The translations under genes and the position numbers were made by a program. Shown here piece by piece: positions 43,796-52,418 of a stretch of 52,515 nt of DNA; the stretch's first letter is position 1, and each line of letters starts with the position of its first letter. Under the pieces are notes generated by a model. It did not search any database, had not been told where the DNA came from, and was given only the letters and a program-made list of their open reading frames with translations. The DNA is from an uncultured bacterium. GTDB lineage: Bacteria; Bacillota; Clostridia; Lachnospirales; Lachnospiraceae. The DNA lies in assembly GCA_947567075.1 (NCBI GenBank), contig CANOLZ010000005.1, positions 1 to 52,515 on the forward strand, given 5' to 3'.

Positions 43796-44989
43796 ATGGA
43801 ACGTAGAGTAGGAACAATTTCCAGGGGAATTCGATGTCCCATTATAAGAGAGGGAGATGAACTGTCAAATATAGTAGTAGAAAGTGTACTGCAAGCTGGA
43901 GAAAGCGAAGGGTTTCAAATAGAAGACAGAGATATCGTTTGCATAACGGAGTCAATTGTGGCTAGAGCCCAAGGAAATTATGTCTCTGTTGATGCTATCG
44001 CTGAGGATGTAAAAAATAAGTTTGAAAAAGGAGACATAGGAGTCATTTTTCCAATATTGTCTAGAAATCGTTTCTCCATTTGCTTAAGGGGGATTGCCAG
44101 AGGAGCAAAAAAAATAACTCTCCAGCTAAGTTATCCTTCTGATGAGGTAGGTAATGCATTAATGACCTTAGAACAGTTAGATAAGGTAAATATCCACCCT
44201 TACAAAGATGTGCTGACACTGAAAAAATATAGGGAGCTTTTTGGAGAAAATAAACATCCTTTTACAGGAATAGATTATGTTCAATATTATGAAGATATTG
44301 TGAAAGAAGAGAAGTGCGAAATTGAGATTATTTTTTCCAATGAACTGGAGACAATTTTAAATTTTTCCAAAGATATTTTAACATGTGATATTCACACAAG
44401 ATTTCGAACAAAAAGAGTATTAAAGGAAAAAGGGGCAAACCTTGTATATGGACTAGATGAAATTTTAAATGAGCCTATAGGGTCCAGCGGATATAATGAA
44501 AAGTATGGGCTTTTAGGTTCTAATAAGTCAACAGAAGAAACCATTAAGTTATTTCCAAGAGACTGTCCTGAATTAGTGGAAGACATCCAGAAAAAAATAA
44601 AAGAAATAACAGGAAAAAATGTAGAAGTTATGATTTATGGGGATGGAGCATTTAAAGATCCGGTAGGTAAAATATGGGAGTTGGCAGATCCCTGTGTATC
44701 CCCTGTTTATACAAAAGGGTTAGAGGGAACTCCAAACGAAGTAAAATTAAAATATTTAGCAGACAATGATTTTAAAGAACTTAGAGGAGAGGAATTAAAG
44801 AAGGCAATTTCCAAAAGTATACGGGAGAAAAAGGAGAATTTAGTAGGAAATATGGCTTCTCAAGGAACAACCCCAAGAAGACTGACAGATCTCATTGGCT
44901 CTCTTTGTGATTTAACAAGTGGTTCAGGCGATAAGGGAACTCCTGTAGTACTGATACAAGGATATTTTGATAATTATGGAGATGAATGA
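43796..44989 (+). CDS. CofE-like F420-0:gamma-glutamyl ligase family protein
   Basis: A 397-residue protein resembling coenzyme F420-0:gamma-glutamyl ligase. The N-terminal GTISRGIRCPIIREGDEL with ITESIVARAQGNYVSVD, and IYGDGAFKDPVGKIWELADPCVSPVY later, match the family fold. It is longer than archaeal CofE, by about 150 residues, and no F420 biosynthesis gene is nearby, so true F420 glutamylation is unlikely; a different amide ligation is possible. Many Clostridia carry such a paralogue. Start at ATG 43796, with AAAGGAG 12 bases upstream; a TTG at 43772 is in frame but precedes that site. A hairpin closes the gene before the DUF1538 gene. Confidence 0.8.
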   Translation: MERRVGTISRGIRCPIIREGDELSNIVVESVLQAGESEGFQIEDRDIVCITESIVARAQGNYVSVDAIAEDVKNKFEKGDIGVIFPILSRNRFSICLRGIARGAKKITLQLSYPSDEVGNALMTLEQLDKVNIHPYKDVLTLKKYRELFGENKHPFTGIDYVQYYEDIVKEEKCEIEIIFSNELETILNFSKDILTCDIHTRFRTKRVLKEKGANLVYGLDEILNEPIGSSGYNEKYGLLGSNKSTEETIKLFPRDCPELVEDIQKKIKEITGKNVEVMIYGDGAFKDPVGKIWELADPCVSPVYTKGLEGTPNEVKLKYLADNDFKELRGEELKKAISKSIREKKENLVGNMASQGTTPRRLTDLIGSLCDLTSGSGDKGTPVVLIQGYFDNYGDE

Positions 44990-44994
44990 GAATG

Positions 44995-45022
44995 AGGCAG
45001 GGTATAGAAATATATCCTGCCT
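44995..45022 (+). terminator. Hairpin after the CofE-like gene
   Basis: A 12-bp stem with one G-U pair (AGGCAGG..CCTGCCT outer part) capped by a GAAA tetraloop, followed by TCTGTTCTGT. The tail is only moderately T-rich, so termination may be partial. Confidence 0.65.
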
Positions 45023-45068
45023 TCTGTTCTGTATATATTGTGTATATTTTTCTGCCACAAGGAAAGTT

Positions 45069-45098
45069 TTGTGAAATGTAACTTCCCAATCGTATAAT
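45069..45098 (+). promoter_or_regulatory. Probable promoter of the DUF1538 operon
   Basis: TTGTGA, 18 bases, TATAAT, about 70 bases before the TTG start of the DUF1538 gene. Confidence 0.5.
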
Positions 45099-45165
45099 AG
45101 TAATGATACAATGGAACAGCTAAAAAAGAATATGTATGATTAAAATTGAAAGGTAAGGTGAAAGA

Positions 45166-46704
45166 TTGGGATTTTACAGAACAAAACTTCAGGAAAAATT
45201 AAATGAATCATTAAAAGCAGTGCTTCCTATAATTGGAATTGTCCTGTTCTTATGTTTTACCATTGCACCAATACCCCCCAGTATCTTAGTAGTATTTATT
45301 TTAGGAGCAGTGTTGCTTATTGTAGGAATGATGTTTTTTACTTTAGGGGCTGAAATGGCAATGACTCCCATGGGAGAGAGGGTAGGAACCTGTATGACTG
45401 GGACAAAAAGTTTATGGGTTGGTATCAGTCTTTGCTTTATACTAGGTTTTATTATAACAATATCTGAGCCAGACTTACAGGTGTTGGCAGAACAAGTACC
45501 TTCTGTGCCAAATCAAGTATTGATCATAGCAGTTGCATGTGGAGTGGGATTTTTTCTAATGATGGCATTTGTGAGGATGCTGTTTGGAATTGCCCTTCCT
45601 CAAATACTTTTTATATTTTATGTTCTTGTTTTCTTACTGACTTATTTCGTTCCAAAAGATTTTTTGTCGGTTGCTTTTGATTCAGGAGGGGTGACCACAG
45701 GTCCCATGACTGTTCCATTTATTATGGCGTTAGGCGTTGGTATTTCAGCTATTCGAAGTGACAGAAATGCAACCGATGACAGTTTTGGATTAGTAGCCCT
45801 ATGTTCTGTAGGCCCTATAATAGCTGTTTTGCTCCTTAGTATGATTTATCGTCCAGATGAAAGCAGTTATATACCAGGGGCAATGCCATCGGCTGAAAAT
45901 TCTGTTGAGCTTTGGCAATTGTTTGCCAAGGGTTTTCCAGTGTATATGATGGAAATTTTCATTTCCCTCTTTCCAATTATTGTTTTCTTTGCTCTTTTTC
46001 AGATGATATCATTAAAACTTCAAAAAAGAAGTCTTATTAAGATTATTATAGGCCTTGCTTACACATACATAGGTCTGGTTCTGTTTTTAACAGGTGTAAA
46101 TGTGGGATTTATGCCTGCGGGAAATTACTTGGGACAGGTTATAGCAAGGCTTTCCTTTAATTGGATAATTGTTCCTATTGGTATGATTATTGGCTATTTT
46201 ATTGTTATGGCAGAGCCAGCCGTTTATGTCCTTACAAACCAGGTGGAGGAAATTACATCAGGGGCAATTCCAGCAAAGGCAATGGGCTATAGTCTTTCTA
46301 TTGGGGTAGCCGTTTCCCTGGGATTAGCTATGATTCGAGTGTTGACAGGAATCTCCATTCTTTATTTTATTATTCCAGGTTATGCTATTGCCTTAGGTTT
46401 ATCCTTTTTTGTCCCTAGAATTTTTACAGCCATTGCTTTTGATTCAGGAGGGGTTGCTTCGGGACCAATGACAGCCACCTTCCTTTTGCCTTTTGCTATG
46501 GGTGCTTGTATGGAAGTAGGGGGAAACATTGTTACAGATGCCTTTGGAATTGTAGCTATGGTTGCTATGACCCCATTAATTACAATTCAAGTAATGGGAG
46601 TAGTCTATAAAATTTGGCAGAAAAGTTCTGCAAAGGCTGCAGTGGACACAAGGATAGAGAAGGAGCCAGAATTTACAGATGAAAATGACATTATTGAACT
46701 GTAG
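45166..46704 (+). CDS. DUF1538 duplicated membrane protein
   Basis: A 512-residue integral membrane protein with about 12-14 helices and a clear internal duplication. Half one has ISEPDLQVLAEQV and VAFDSGGVTTGPMTVPFIMALGVG; half two has MAEPAVYVLTNQVEEI and IAFDSGGVASGPMTATFLLPFAMG. The repeated acidic-helix-break pattern and inverted-repeat-like halves suggest a transporter, but no substrate is known. The start is TTG after AAGGTGAAAG. A tandem PII-type regulator follows 15 bases later, which implies control by a small-molecule signal. Confidence 0.88.
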   Translation: MGFYRTKLQEKLNESLKAVLPIIGIVLFLCFTIAPIPPSILVVFILGAVLLIVGMMFFTLGAEMAMTPMGERVGTCMTGTKSLWVGISLCFILGFIITISEPDLQVLAEQVPSVPNQVLIIAVACGVGFFLMMAFVRMLFGIALPQILFIFYVLVFLLTYFVPKDFLSVAFDSGGVTTGPMTVPFIMALGVGISAIRSDRNATDDSFGLVALCSVGPIIAVLLLSMIYRPDESSYIPGAMPSAENSVELWQLFAKGFPVYMMEIFISLFPIIVFFALFQMISLKLQKRSLIKIIIGLAYTYIGLVLFLTGVNVGFMPAGNYLGQVIARLSFNWIIVPIGMIIGYFIVMAEPAVYVLTNQVEEITSGAIPAKAMGYSLSIGVAVSLGLAMIRVLTGISILYFIIPGYAIALGLSFFVPRIFTAIAFDSGGVASGPMTATFLLPFAMGACMEVGGNIVTDAFGIVAMVAMTPLITIQVMGVVYKIWQKSSAKAAVDTRIEKEPEFTDENDIIEL

Positions 46705-46719
46705 GAAGGGAGTCTTACA

Positions 46720-47409
46720 ATGAGTGAGTTAAATATGATGGTAACGATCTTGAATAGAAGTGTCGCTAAAAAATTTATTCATTTTTGTAAAGAGAATGAA
46801 GTGTTTGTTGTTTTGGGAACTTTAGGATTTGGAACAGCAAATAGCGAGATGCTGGATTACTTTGGATTGGAGGCGACTGAGAAGACAGTATTTTTTAGCG
46901 TTGTCACAAGGGAGAAATGGAAGGGATTAAAAAAAGGACTTATTACAAAAATGGATATGGATGTTCCTGGAACAGGTATTAGCTTTATTGTGCCTATAAG
47001 TAGTATAGGAGGAAAGAAAGCATTACAGTTTCTAACAGAAAAACAGGAATTTATAAAGGAGGAGGAAAGGACGTTGAAGGATACAAAATATGAACTTCTT
47101 ATTACAATTGCCAATCAAGGATATATAGAAGTAATTATGGATGCTGCCAGAAATGCAGATGCTGCAGGGGGAACGGTGATCCATGCAAAAGGAAGTGGAA
47201 TGGAGAGGGCAGAAAAATTTTTTGGAGTATCGTTAGCAGCTGAAAAAGAAGTAATTTTTATAGTTGCAAAAAAAGAGCAAAAAAATAAGATTATGAAGGC
47301 AATTATGGAAAAGGCTGGAATGGAGAGCAAAGCAAAGTCCATTGTATTTTCTCTTCCAGTAACAAGTATTGCCGGTCTTAGAATTCTAGAGGAAGATATA
47401 GTGGATTAG
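46720..47409 (+). CDS. Tandem PII-like signalling protein
   Basis: A 229-residue protein with two PII/GlnB-like ferredoxin folds. Half one spans about 5-95, ending IVPISSIGG. Half two spans about 120-222, with YELLITIANQGYIEVIMDAARNADAAGGTVIHAKGSGMERAEKFFGV and ending SLPVTSIAGL. Half two keeps the PII glycine-rich GGTVIHAKGSG stretch; half one is more divergent. PII proteins bind nucleotides and 2-oxoglutarate-like ligands and block or open a partner channel. Pairing with DUF1538, 15 bases upstream, suggests that transporter is the partner. GGAAGGGAG precedes the ATG. Confidence 0.85.
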   Translation: MSELNMMVTILNRSVAKKFIHFCKENEVFVVLGTLGFGTANSEMLDYFGLEATEKTVFFSVVTREKWKGLKKGLITKMDMDVPGTGISFIVPISSIGGKKALQFLTEKQEFIKEEERTLKDTKYELLITIANQGYIEVIMDAARNADAAGGTVIHAKGSGMERAEKFFGVSLAAEKEVIFIVAKKEQKNKIMKAIMEKAGMESKAKSIVFSLPVTSIAGLRILEEDIVD

Positions 47410-47425
47410 AGAAAGGAGTTATCAA

Positions 47426-47692
47426 GTGTTTCGAATGTGGGCAAAAATTTGGGGGAATAACCGAATGATAAAAGATGTTGTTATTTGTAACAAAGAAGAA
47501 GAGACAAGAACGAAAAAAATCTTGGATGCTTTGGATGAAATATGCCATATATTTGACTTGGCAAAACCAATATGGTTAGACTCCACAATTGAGGAGTTTA
47601 AAAAGCATGATAAAGTACGATTCACAAAAGATAATTTTGTGGAAAGTATATCTTTTGACTATTTAGAAATACAAGTTATAGAGGAAGACTGA
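47426..47692 (+). CDS. Small conserved protein of unknown function
   Basis: An 88-residue acidic protein with no membrane segment or signal. MWAKIWGNNRMIKDVVI opens it; LDALDEICHIFDLAKPIWLDSTIEEFKKHDKVRFTKDNFVESISFDYLEIQVIEED is a conserved pattern I recall from other Lachnospiraceae without a known function. The start is GTG 47426, 7 bases after AAAGGAG; ATG 47435 is an alternative. It follows the PII-like gene by 16 bases and so is probably third in that operon. Confidence 0.8.
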   Translation: MFRMWAKIWGNNRMIKDVVICNKEEETRTKKILDALDEICHIFDLAKPIWLDSTIEEFKKHDKVRFTKDNFVESISFDYLEIQVIEED

Positions 47693-47995
47693 AAAATGAG
47701 GAGTGCCCCAATGCTAATATGGCATTGGGGCTGTTATGAAAAAAATCTATGAATATAACAAAACTTTCTATAAATTTTTTTTACATTTTTAAGGATAAAT
47801 AAATTATACTCGTTAAATATGAATAAATCGTGAATTTAATGTAAAAAATAAGTAAATATATACAAAAATAAAAATAGTTAAAAGTAATTCCTATATATTT
47901 TGTATAATTTCAAAGTCCTTTTTTAGGAAATAGCTTGAAACTTATAGGACTATGTACTAGAATGAAAGTCACAAAGAAAAAAGAGGGGGAAGGTA
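47693..47995. other. AT-rich intergenic region with one strong hairpin
   Basis: A perfect 10-bp GC-rich stem (GCCCCAATGC at 47705-47714 with 47722-47731) follows the operon end but has no T run, so it may be an RNA end-protecting hairpin rather than a terminator. The rest, about 47740-47990, is extremely AT-rich with many A and T tracts, has no reading frame, and presumably carries the promoter for the 47996 gene. A TATAAT lies near 47901 without a clear -35. Confidence 0.5.
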
Positions 47996-48508
47996 ATGGA
48001 TACTTTTATGGATAAATTAGCAGAGAAAAGAAATACACATAACCCATCTGCTTCCAATATACTGAAAAATATACCAAAAAATTCAGAACTCCGTTCTATG
48101 CAACAAACGAATTTGAAAAAACAACAGACACAGCAAACATTTTTCAATGAAGATTTTTTTGTGGATCAAATTAATATTTTAAAAGAACTTCAGGAAAATA
48201 AAAAAGAAGAGATTAAATCTTTTGTAATGGATGGAAATGGAAAGCAGGTAGAGCTTATAACCCAAAGTATGTCAGAACTAACCCAGAAAGAGGAAGAAAT
48301 TTCAAGACGATTGGAAGACTTCATACATAAAGAAAGTGTGAAGTGTTATAGGAATATTCAGGCAGTTGTGCTGGAACAGACAGAAATCCTTAAAGAGCAG
48401 GAAAAAAAGAATTGGAAATCAGTAAAAATAGGACTGGGAATTCTTAGTCTTTTAACATTGGCAAATTTGGCTAGTCTTTTTGCCTATATTCTGGGATTTT
48501 TTAGATAA
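47996..48508 (+). CDS. C-terminally membrane-anchored coiled-coil protein of unknown function
   Basis: A 170-residue protein. The first 50 residues are polar and Asn/Gln-rich (NPSASNILKNIPKN, QQTNLKKQQTQQTF), residues 55-140 are charged and probably coiled coil, and one transmembrane helix lies at the extreme C-terminus (IGLGILSLLTLANLASLFAYILGFF). This is a tail-anchored layout, so the bulk would face the cytoplasm. No known domain is recognised. AGAGGGGGAAGGTA precedes the ATG. It is separate from the upstream operon by an AT-rich region. Confidence 0.7.
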   Translation: MDTFMDKLAEKRNTHNPSASNILKNIPKNSELRSMQQTNLKKQQTQQTFFNEDFFVDQINILKELQENKKEEIKSFVMDGNGKQVELITQSMSELTQKEEEISRRLEDFIHKESVKCYRNIQAVVLEQTEILKEQEKKNWKSVKIGLGILSLLTLANLASLFAYILGFFR

Positions 48509-48549
48509 AAAGTATGATGCTGAAAATGCCAAAGGAGATATAAGGTAAA

Positions 48550-49143
48550 ATGGAAAATAACAAGAAAATCGTGTGGAAGCCTGGAAACATGTTGTATCCA
48601 GTACCAGCGGTAATGGTAAGCATGGCAGATTTCTTTGGAAATAAAAATATTATTACTGTTGCCTGGGCAGGAACCCTTTGTTCAGATCCTGCAATGGTAT
48701 CTATTTCTATCCGTCCTAAACGTCATTCCTATTCTATAATAAAAGAAACAGGAGAATTTGTCATAAATTTGGTAACAGAGGAGCTGGCATATGGGGCAGA
48801 TTGGTGCGGAGTAAAGTCGGGCAGAGAGTTTGATAAATTCAAGGAAATGGGTTATACAGCAGGAAAACCAGCGAGGTTAAAAACTGCTCCTACCATTGAG
48901 GAAAGCCCAGTTAATATTGAGTGTAAGGTGAACAAAGTATGGGAGTTGGGAAGTCACCATATGTTTGTGGCAGATGTTGTCTGCGTACAAGTTAGTGGGA
49001 GATATATGGATAAAGCTGGGAAGTTCCATTTGAATGCTGGAGGGATTGTGGCATATTCCCATGGGGAATATAGAAAACTTGGGAAGAAAATTGGAACATT
49101 TGGTTATTCTGTAGCTAAGAGGAGAAGGAAAAGTGGGAAGTAA
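48550..49143 (+). CDS. Flavin reductase-like FMN-binding protein
   Basis: A 197-residue split-barrel flavoprotein. PGNMLYPVPAVMVSMADFFGNKNIITVAWAGTLCSDPAMVSISIRPKRHSYSIIKETGEFVINLVT is the family opening with FMN-contact residues; GADWCGVKSGREFDKF and the late HMFVADVVCVQV match too. Clostridial members probably reduce free flavin or carry out flavin electron transfer; the partner is unknown. It follows the tail-anchored gene by 41 bases. The basic tail RRRKSGK ends in the terminator stem. Confidence 0.9.
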   Translation: MENNKKIVWKPGNMLYPVPAVMVSMADFFGNKNIITVAWAGTLCSDPAMVSISIRPKRHSYSIIKETGEFVINLVTEELAYGADWCGVKSGREFDKFKEMGYTAGKPARLKTAPTIEESPVNIECKVNKVWELGSHHMFVADVVCVQVSGRYMDKAGKFHLNAGGIVAYSHGEYRKLGKKIGTFGYSVAKRRRKSGK

Positions 49144-49157
49144 AAGGCCCGCTTTTT
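49129..49157 (+). terminator. Terminator overlapping the flavin reductase stop
   Basis: AAAAGTGGG (49129-49137) pairs with CCCGCTTTT (49148-49156), with one G-U pair, followed by more T. The left arm lies inside the last codons. Confidence 0.65.
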
Positions 49158-49309
49158 CTTTTTTAAAAGGAAAATACATCGGTCTTTTGGTGTCATTTTT
49201 TATCCATCTTTTAAAAATGATAAAACTAATCCTTTACAAGAAGAAAAAATATTGTTAGAATAACTTTGTTACAAAATTGTTACAAGAAGAAAGATGGAAA
49301 TGGTGCTAT

Positions 49310-50863
49310 ATGGAAAGTCTTACAAAGAGAGAAAAAAACATAAGAATTTCTTATAATTGGGTTATTTTTGTAGCTAGTGTTGTCTTGCTTTTTATAATAT
49401 TTTTTGCTGCATTTTCTGGAGGATTTAACAGAAAATACTATGTCATTGAAATTAATGGAGTACGTGCAGGAATGGTAAAAAATAAAGAGACAGCTCAGAA
49501 ATTAATGAACAATGCAAGAAAAGAACTGGGAAAAGAATCAGATAGTTTAGTGCTTGTTGATATACATGTAAACGTAAGGGAAAAGAGAAGACTTTTTGGA
49601 GGGAGAGAGAGTGAGGAAAAGATTGAACAAAGAATTTATCAGGTGATGTCAGACCATATAATAAAGCAAAGGGAGAGGGCTTACACAGTAAAGATTAACG
49701 AATTCACTGTAAACTTGCGTTCATCCCAGGAAGTCTTGGAGCTGTTAAAGGCAGCAAAAAATAAATACGATGTTGATAATCAATTTGATGTAGAATTAGT
49801 ATTAGATCCTACAAGGGAACTAAATGTTTTGACAACAAAAGTAGTGAACATTGAAGAAAGAGAGGCAAAGGAAGCTGCTGCTGTTATGAAAAGTGCAGGA
49901 GTAGGAGGAGCAGTAGCTTTTATAGAAGAGGAAATTGAGGTGGTATCTACCCCAGAAGACTATGACTTAGGTCTTCAGAGCCTGGATTTTGGAGATACAG
50001 TGGAAGTTGTAGAAGCCTATGTGGAGGAAGGGCAAGTGACAACGCTGGCAGATGCTATTTTGCTTGTGACAAAGGAACAAGAAAAAAATAAAATATATGA
50101 GGTAGCAGCAGGAGATACCTTATCCCAAATCGCAGAAAAAAATGAGACAACCATAGATAAAATTGTATCTCTCAATGAAAATATTGAAAATAAAGATTCG
50201 GTAATTAGGGCAGGAGATGAAATCATTGTGACAGTCCCTGAGCCAGAGCTTACTGTGGTTCGCAAAGAAGAAATTTATTATGAAGAAAATTATAATGCCC
50301 AGGTTCAATATATTGATAATGACTCCTGGTATACAACAGAAACTGTGGTAAAGCAAGAGCCAATAGCAGGATTTCGCAAAGTTGTGGCCCAAGTAAATTA
50401 CCGCAATGAAGAGGCAGTAGAAAAGGAAATTATTTATGAGGATGTGACTGTAGAGGCAGTGCCAAAAGTTGTGGAGAGGGGGACAAAGGTTCCTCCCAGT
50501 TATATTAAACCTTTATCAGGCGGCAGATTCACGTCTGGATTTAAAATGCGATGGGGAAGAATGCACAAAGGGGTTGACTGGGCATGTCCTATTGGCACAG
50601 CTATAAAGGCTTCCAGTTCAGGAACAGTAACAAAAGCAGGATGGGGAAGTGGGTATGGATATGTTGTCTATATTAATCATGACGATGGGCGTCAGACGAG
50701 ATATGGACATTTAAGTAAAATATTAGTAAAAGCAGGGCAGAGAGTAAATCAAGGTGATAAGATTGCATTAAGTGGAAATACAGGAAGGAGTACAGGTCCC
50801 CATGTCCATTTTGAAATTCTAATAAATGGATCCCAAGTAAATCCATTAGATTATATGAATTAA
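49310..50863 (+). CDS. Membrane-anchored LysM-G5-M23 peptidase
   Basis: A 517-residue envelope protein. A transmembrane helix (residues 18-37) is followed by an extracytoplasmic region with a LysM (VAAGDTLSQIAEKNETTIDKIVSLNENIENKDSVIRAGDEI), a G5 domain (EEIYYEENYNAQVQYIDNDSWYTTETVVKQEPIAGFRKVV..IIYEDVTVEAVPKVVERG) and an M23 domain. Zinc and catalytic residues are His419 and Asp423 in HKGVD, GHLSK, and His498/His500 in HVHFE, so it should be an active glycyl or cross-link endopeptidase. Start at ATG 49310, with a modest GGAAATGGTG site; no better start is in frame. Confidence 0.92.
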   Translation: MESLTKREKNIRISYNWVIFVASVVLLFIIFFAAFSGGFNRKYYVIEINGVRAGMVKNKETAQKLMNNARKELGKESDSLVLVDIHVNVREKRRLFGGRESEEKIEQRIYQVMSDHIIKQRERAYTVKINEFTVNLRSSQEVLELLKAAKNKYDVDNQFDVELVLDPTRELNVLTTKVVNIEEREAKEAAAVMKSAGVGGAVAFIEEEIEVVSTPEDYDLGLQSLDFGDTVEVVEAYVEEGQVTTLADAILLVTKEQEKNKIYEVAAGDTLSQIAEKNETTIDKIVSLNENIENKDSVIRAGDEIIVTVPEPELTVVRKEEIYYEENYNAQVQYIDNDSWYTTETVVKQEPIAGFRKVVAQVNYRNEEAVEKEIIYEDVTVEAVPKVVERGTKVPPSYIKPLSGGRFTSGFKMRWGRMHKGVDWACPIGTAIKASSSGTVTKAGWGSGYGYVVYINHDDGRQTRYGHLSKILVKAGQRVNQGDKIALSGNTGRSTGPHVHFEILINGSQVNPLDYMN

Positions 50864-50880
50864 AAAGTAGCAAACTGCAA

Positions 50881-50919
50881 ATCCTTAAAATAGAAAATAG
50901 CTATTTTAAGGATTTTTTT
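50881..50919 (+). terminator. Terminator after the M23 peptidase gene
   Basis: ATCCTTAAAATAG (50881-50893) pairs perfectly with CTATTTTAAGGAT (50901-50913), then a run of seven T. Confidence 0.85.
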
Positions 50920-51030
50920 ATTCATGACAATAGAAGCAAAAAACTTTTAGGGGGCTAGGTTTTTTGCGCAAAAGGAAAATAGGGGGTCCTCTATAGCACA
51001 GGTGTAGATTAGAACATAGACTTTTTTATG

Positions 51031-51058
51031 TTTACAAACAGAGAGATTATGTTATAAT
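51031..51058 (+). promoter_or_regulatory. SigmaA promoter of murA
   Basis: TTTACA, 16 bases, TATAAT, ending 67 bases before the murA start. Confidence 0.6.
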
Positions 51059-51125
51059 AAAGATTACTTGTACTTGAATGGAAAAAAAATAGAAGATTGG
51101 AAATAGATATAGAGGTGTGAACGGT

Positions 51126-52418
51126 ATGGAACAGTATGTGATCAAAGGCGGCAATCCTCTTGTGGGTGAAGTCGAGATTGGCGGCGCAAAAAATGCTGGG
51201 CTGGCAATTTTGGCAGCTGCAATTATGACAGATGAGACTGTAACAATTGATAATTTACCGGATGTAAAGGATATTAATGTTTTATTACAGGCAATGGAAG
51301 GAATTGGAGTAAAAATACAGAGGATAAATAGACATAGTATTAAGATGAATAGTTCTTTGATAGAGGATTTAAGCATCGAATATGATTTTATTAAAAAAAT
51401 CAGAGCTTCCTATTATCTTATTGGAGCTTTGTTAGGAAAATACAAAAAAGCTCAGGTTGCTTTACCAGGGGGCTGTAATATAGGAAGCAGACCCATTGAT
51501 CAACATTTAAAAGGGTTTAAGGCATTAGGTGCAGATGTACGGATTTCCCATGGTCTCATTATGGCAGAGGCTGAATGTCTTAAAGGAAATCATATTTATT
51601 TGGACGTGGTTACAGTAGGAGCTACCATTAATATTATGATGGCTGCTTCTATGGCAGAAGGGACAACGATAATAGAAAATGCAGCAAAAGAACCTCATGT
51701 AGTGGATGTGGCAAACTTTTTAAATAGTATGGGGGCAAATATTAAGGGGGCAGGAACAGATGTAATCCGAATAAAAGGTGTAACCCATCTTCACAAAACA
51801 GAATATTCCATTATTCCAGATCAAATAGAAGCGGGAACCTTTATGTTTGCGGCAGCTGTCACAAAGGGAGATGTAACAGTAAAAAATGTCATTCCAAAAC
51901 ATTTGGAATCAATCACTGCGAAGCTTTTAGAAATTGGGTGTGAGGTGGAAGAATTTGATGATGCAGTCAGGGTCGTTTCCTCTAAGGCATTGCAGCATAC
52001 TCATGTCAAAACCTTACCATATCCTGGTTTTCCTACAGATATGCAGCCTCAGATTGGTGTAGCTCTTGCTTTATCAGAGGGAACGAGTATTGTGACGGAG
52101 AGCATTTTTGAGAATCGTTTCCGCTATGTAGATGAACTTACAAAGATGGGAGCAAATATTAAGGTAGAAGGGAATACGGCTATTATTGACGGGGTTTCTG
52201 GATATACAGGAGCAAGAATAAGCGCCCCAGATCTTCGGGCTGGAGCAGCTCTTGTGCTTGCTGGATTGTCAGCGGAAGGAATTACGATCATTGATGATAT
52301 TGCTTATATAGAACGGGGATATGAGGATTTTGACATAAAACTAAAAAGTTTGGGGGCTCTTATGGAAAGAGCAGTTACTGACAAAGAAATACAAAAATTC
52401 CGTTTTAAAGTAGGATGA
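51126..52418 (+). CDS. murA: UDP-N-acetylglucosamine 1-carboxyvinyltransferase
   Basis: Adds enolpyruvate to UDP-GlcNAc, the first committed step of peptidoglycan synthesis. VIKGGNPLVGEVEIGGAKNAGLAILAAAIMTDETVTIDNLPDVKD opens the EPSP-synthase-like fold. The catalytic loop LPGGCNIGSRPIDQHLKGFKALGA holds Cys117, the residue attacked by fosfomycin. PEP-site and C-terminal motifs include TDMQPQIGVALALSEGTSIVTESIFENRFRYVDELTKMGA and DLRAGAALVLAGL. Length is 430 aa. GAGGTG lies 8 bases before ATG 51126; a GTG at 51117 is in frame but overlaps that site. Confidence 0.96.
   Translation: MEQYVIKGGNPLVGEVEIGGAKNAGLAILAAAIMTDETVTIDNLPDVKDINVLLQAMEGIGVKIQRINRHSIKMNSSLIEDLSIEYDFIKKIRASYYLIGALLGKYKKAQVALPGGCNIGSRPIDQHLKGFKALGADVRISHGLIMAEAECLKGNHIYLDVVTVGATINIMMAASMAEGTTIIENAAKEPHVVDVANFLNSMGANIKGAGTDVIRIKGVTHLHKTEYSIIPDQIEAGTFMFAAAVTKGDVTVKNVIPKHLESITAKLLEIGCEVEEFDDAVRVVSSKALQHTHVKTLPYPGFPTDMQPQIGVALALSEGTSIVTESIFENRFRYVDELTKMGANIKVEGNTAIIDGVSGYTGARISAPDLRAGAALVLAGLSAEGITIIDDIAYIERGYEDFDIKLKSLGALMERAVTDKEIQKFRFKVG

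Noticed and set aside
43796-44989. Evidence that the organism makes coenzyme F420
   Set aside because: One CofE-like gene alone is not enough, and the neighbours are not F420 genes.
47705-47731. Intrinsic terminator after the PII-like operon
   Set aside because: The stem is strong but no T run follows on either strand, so it is recorded only as a hairpin.
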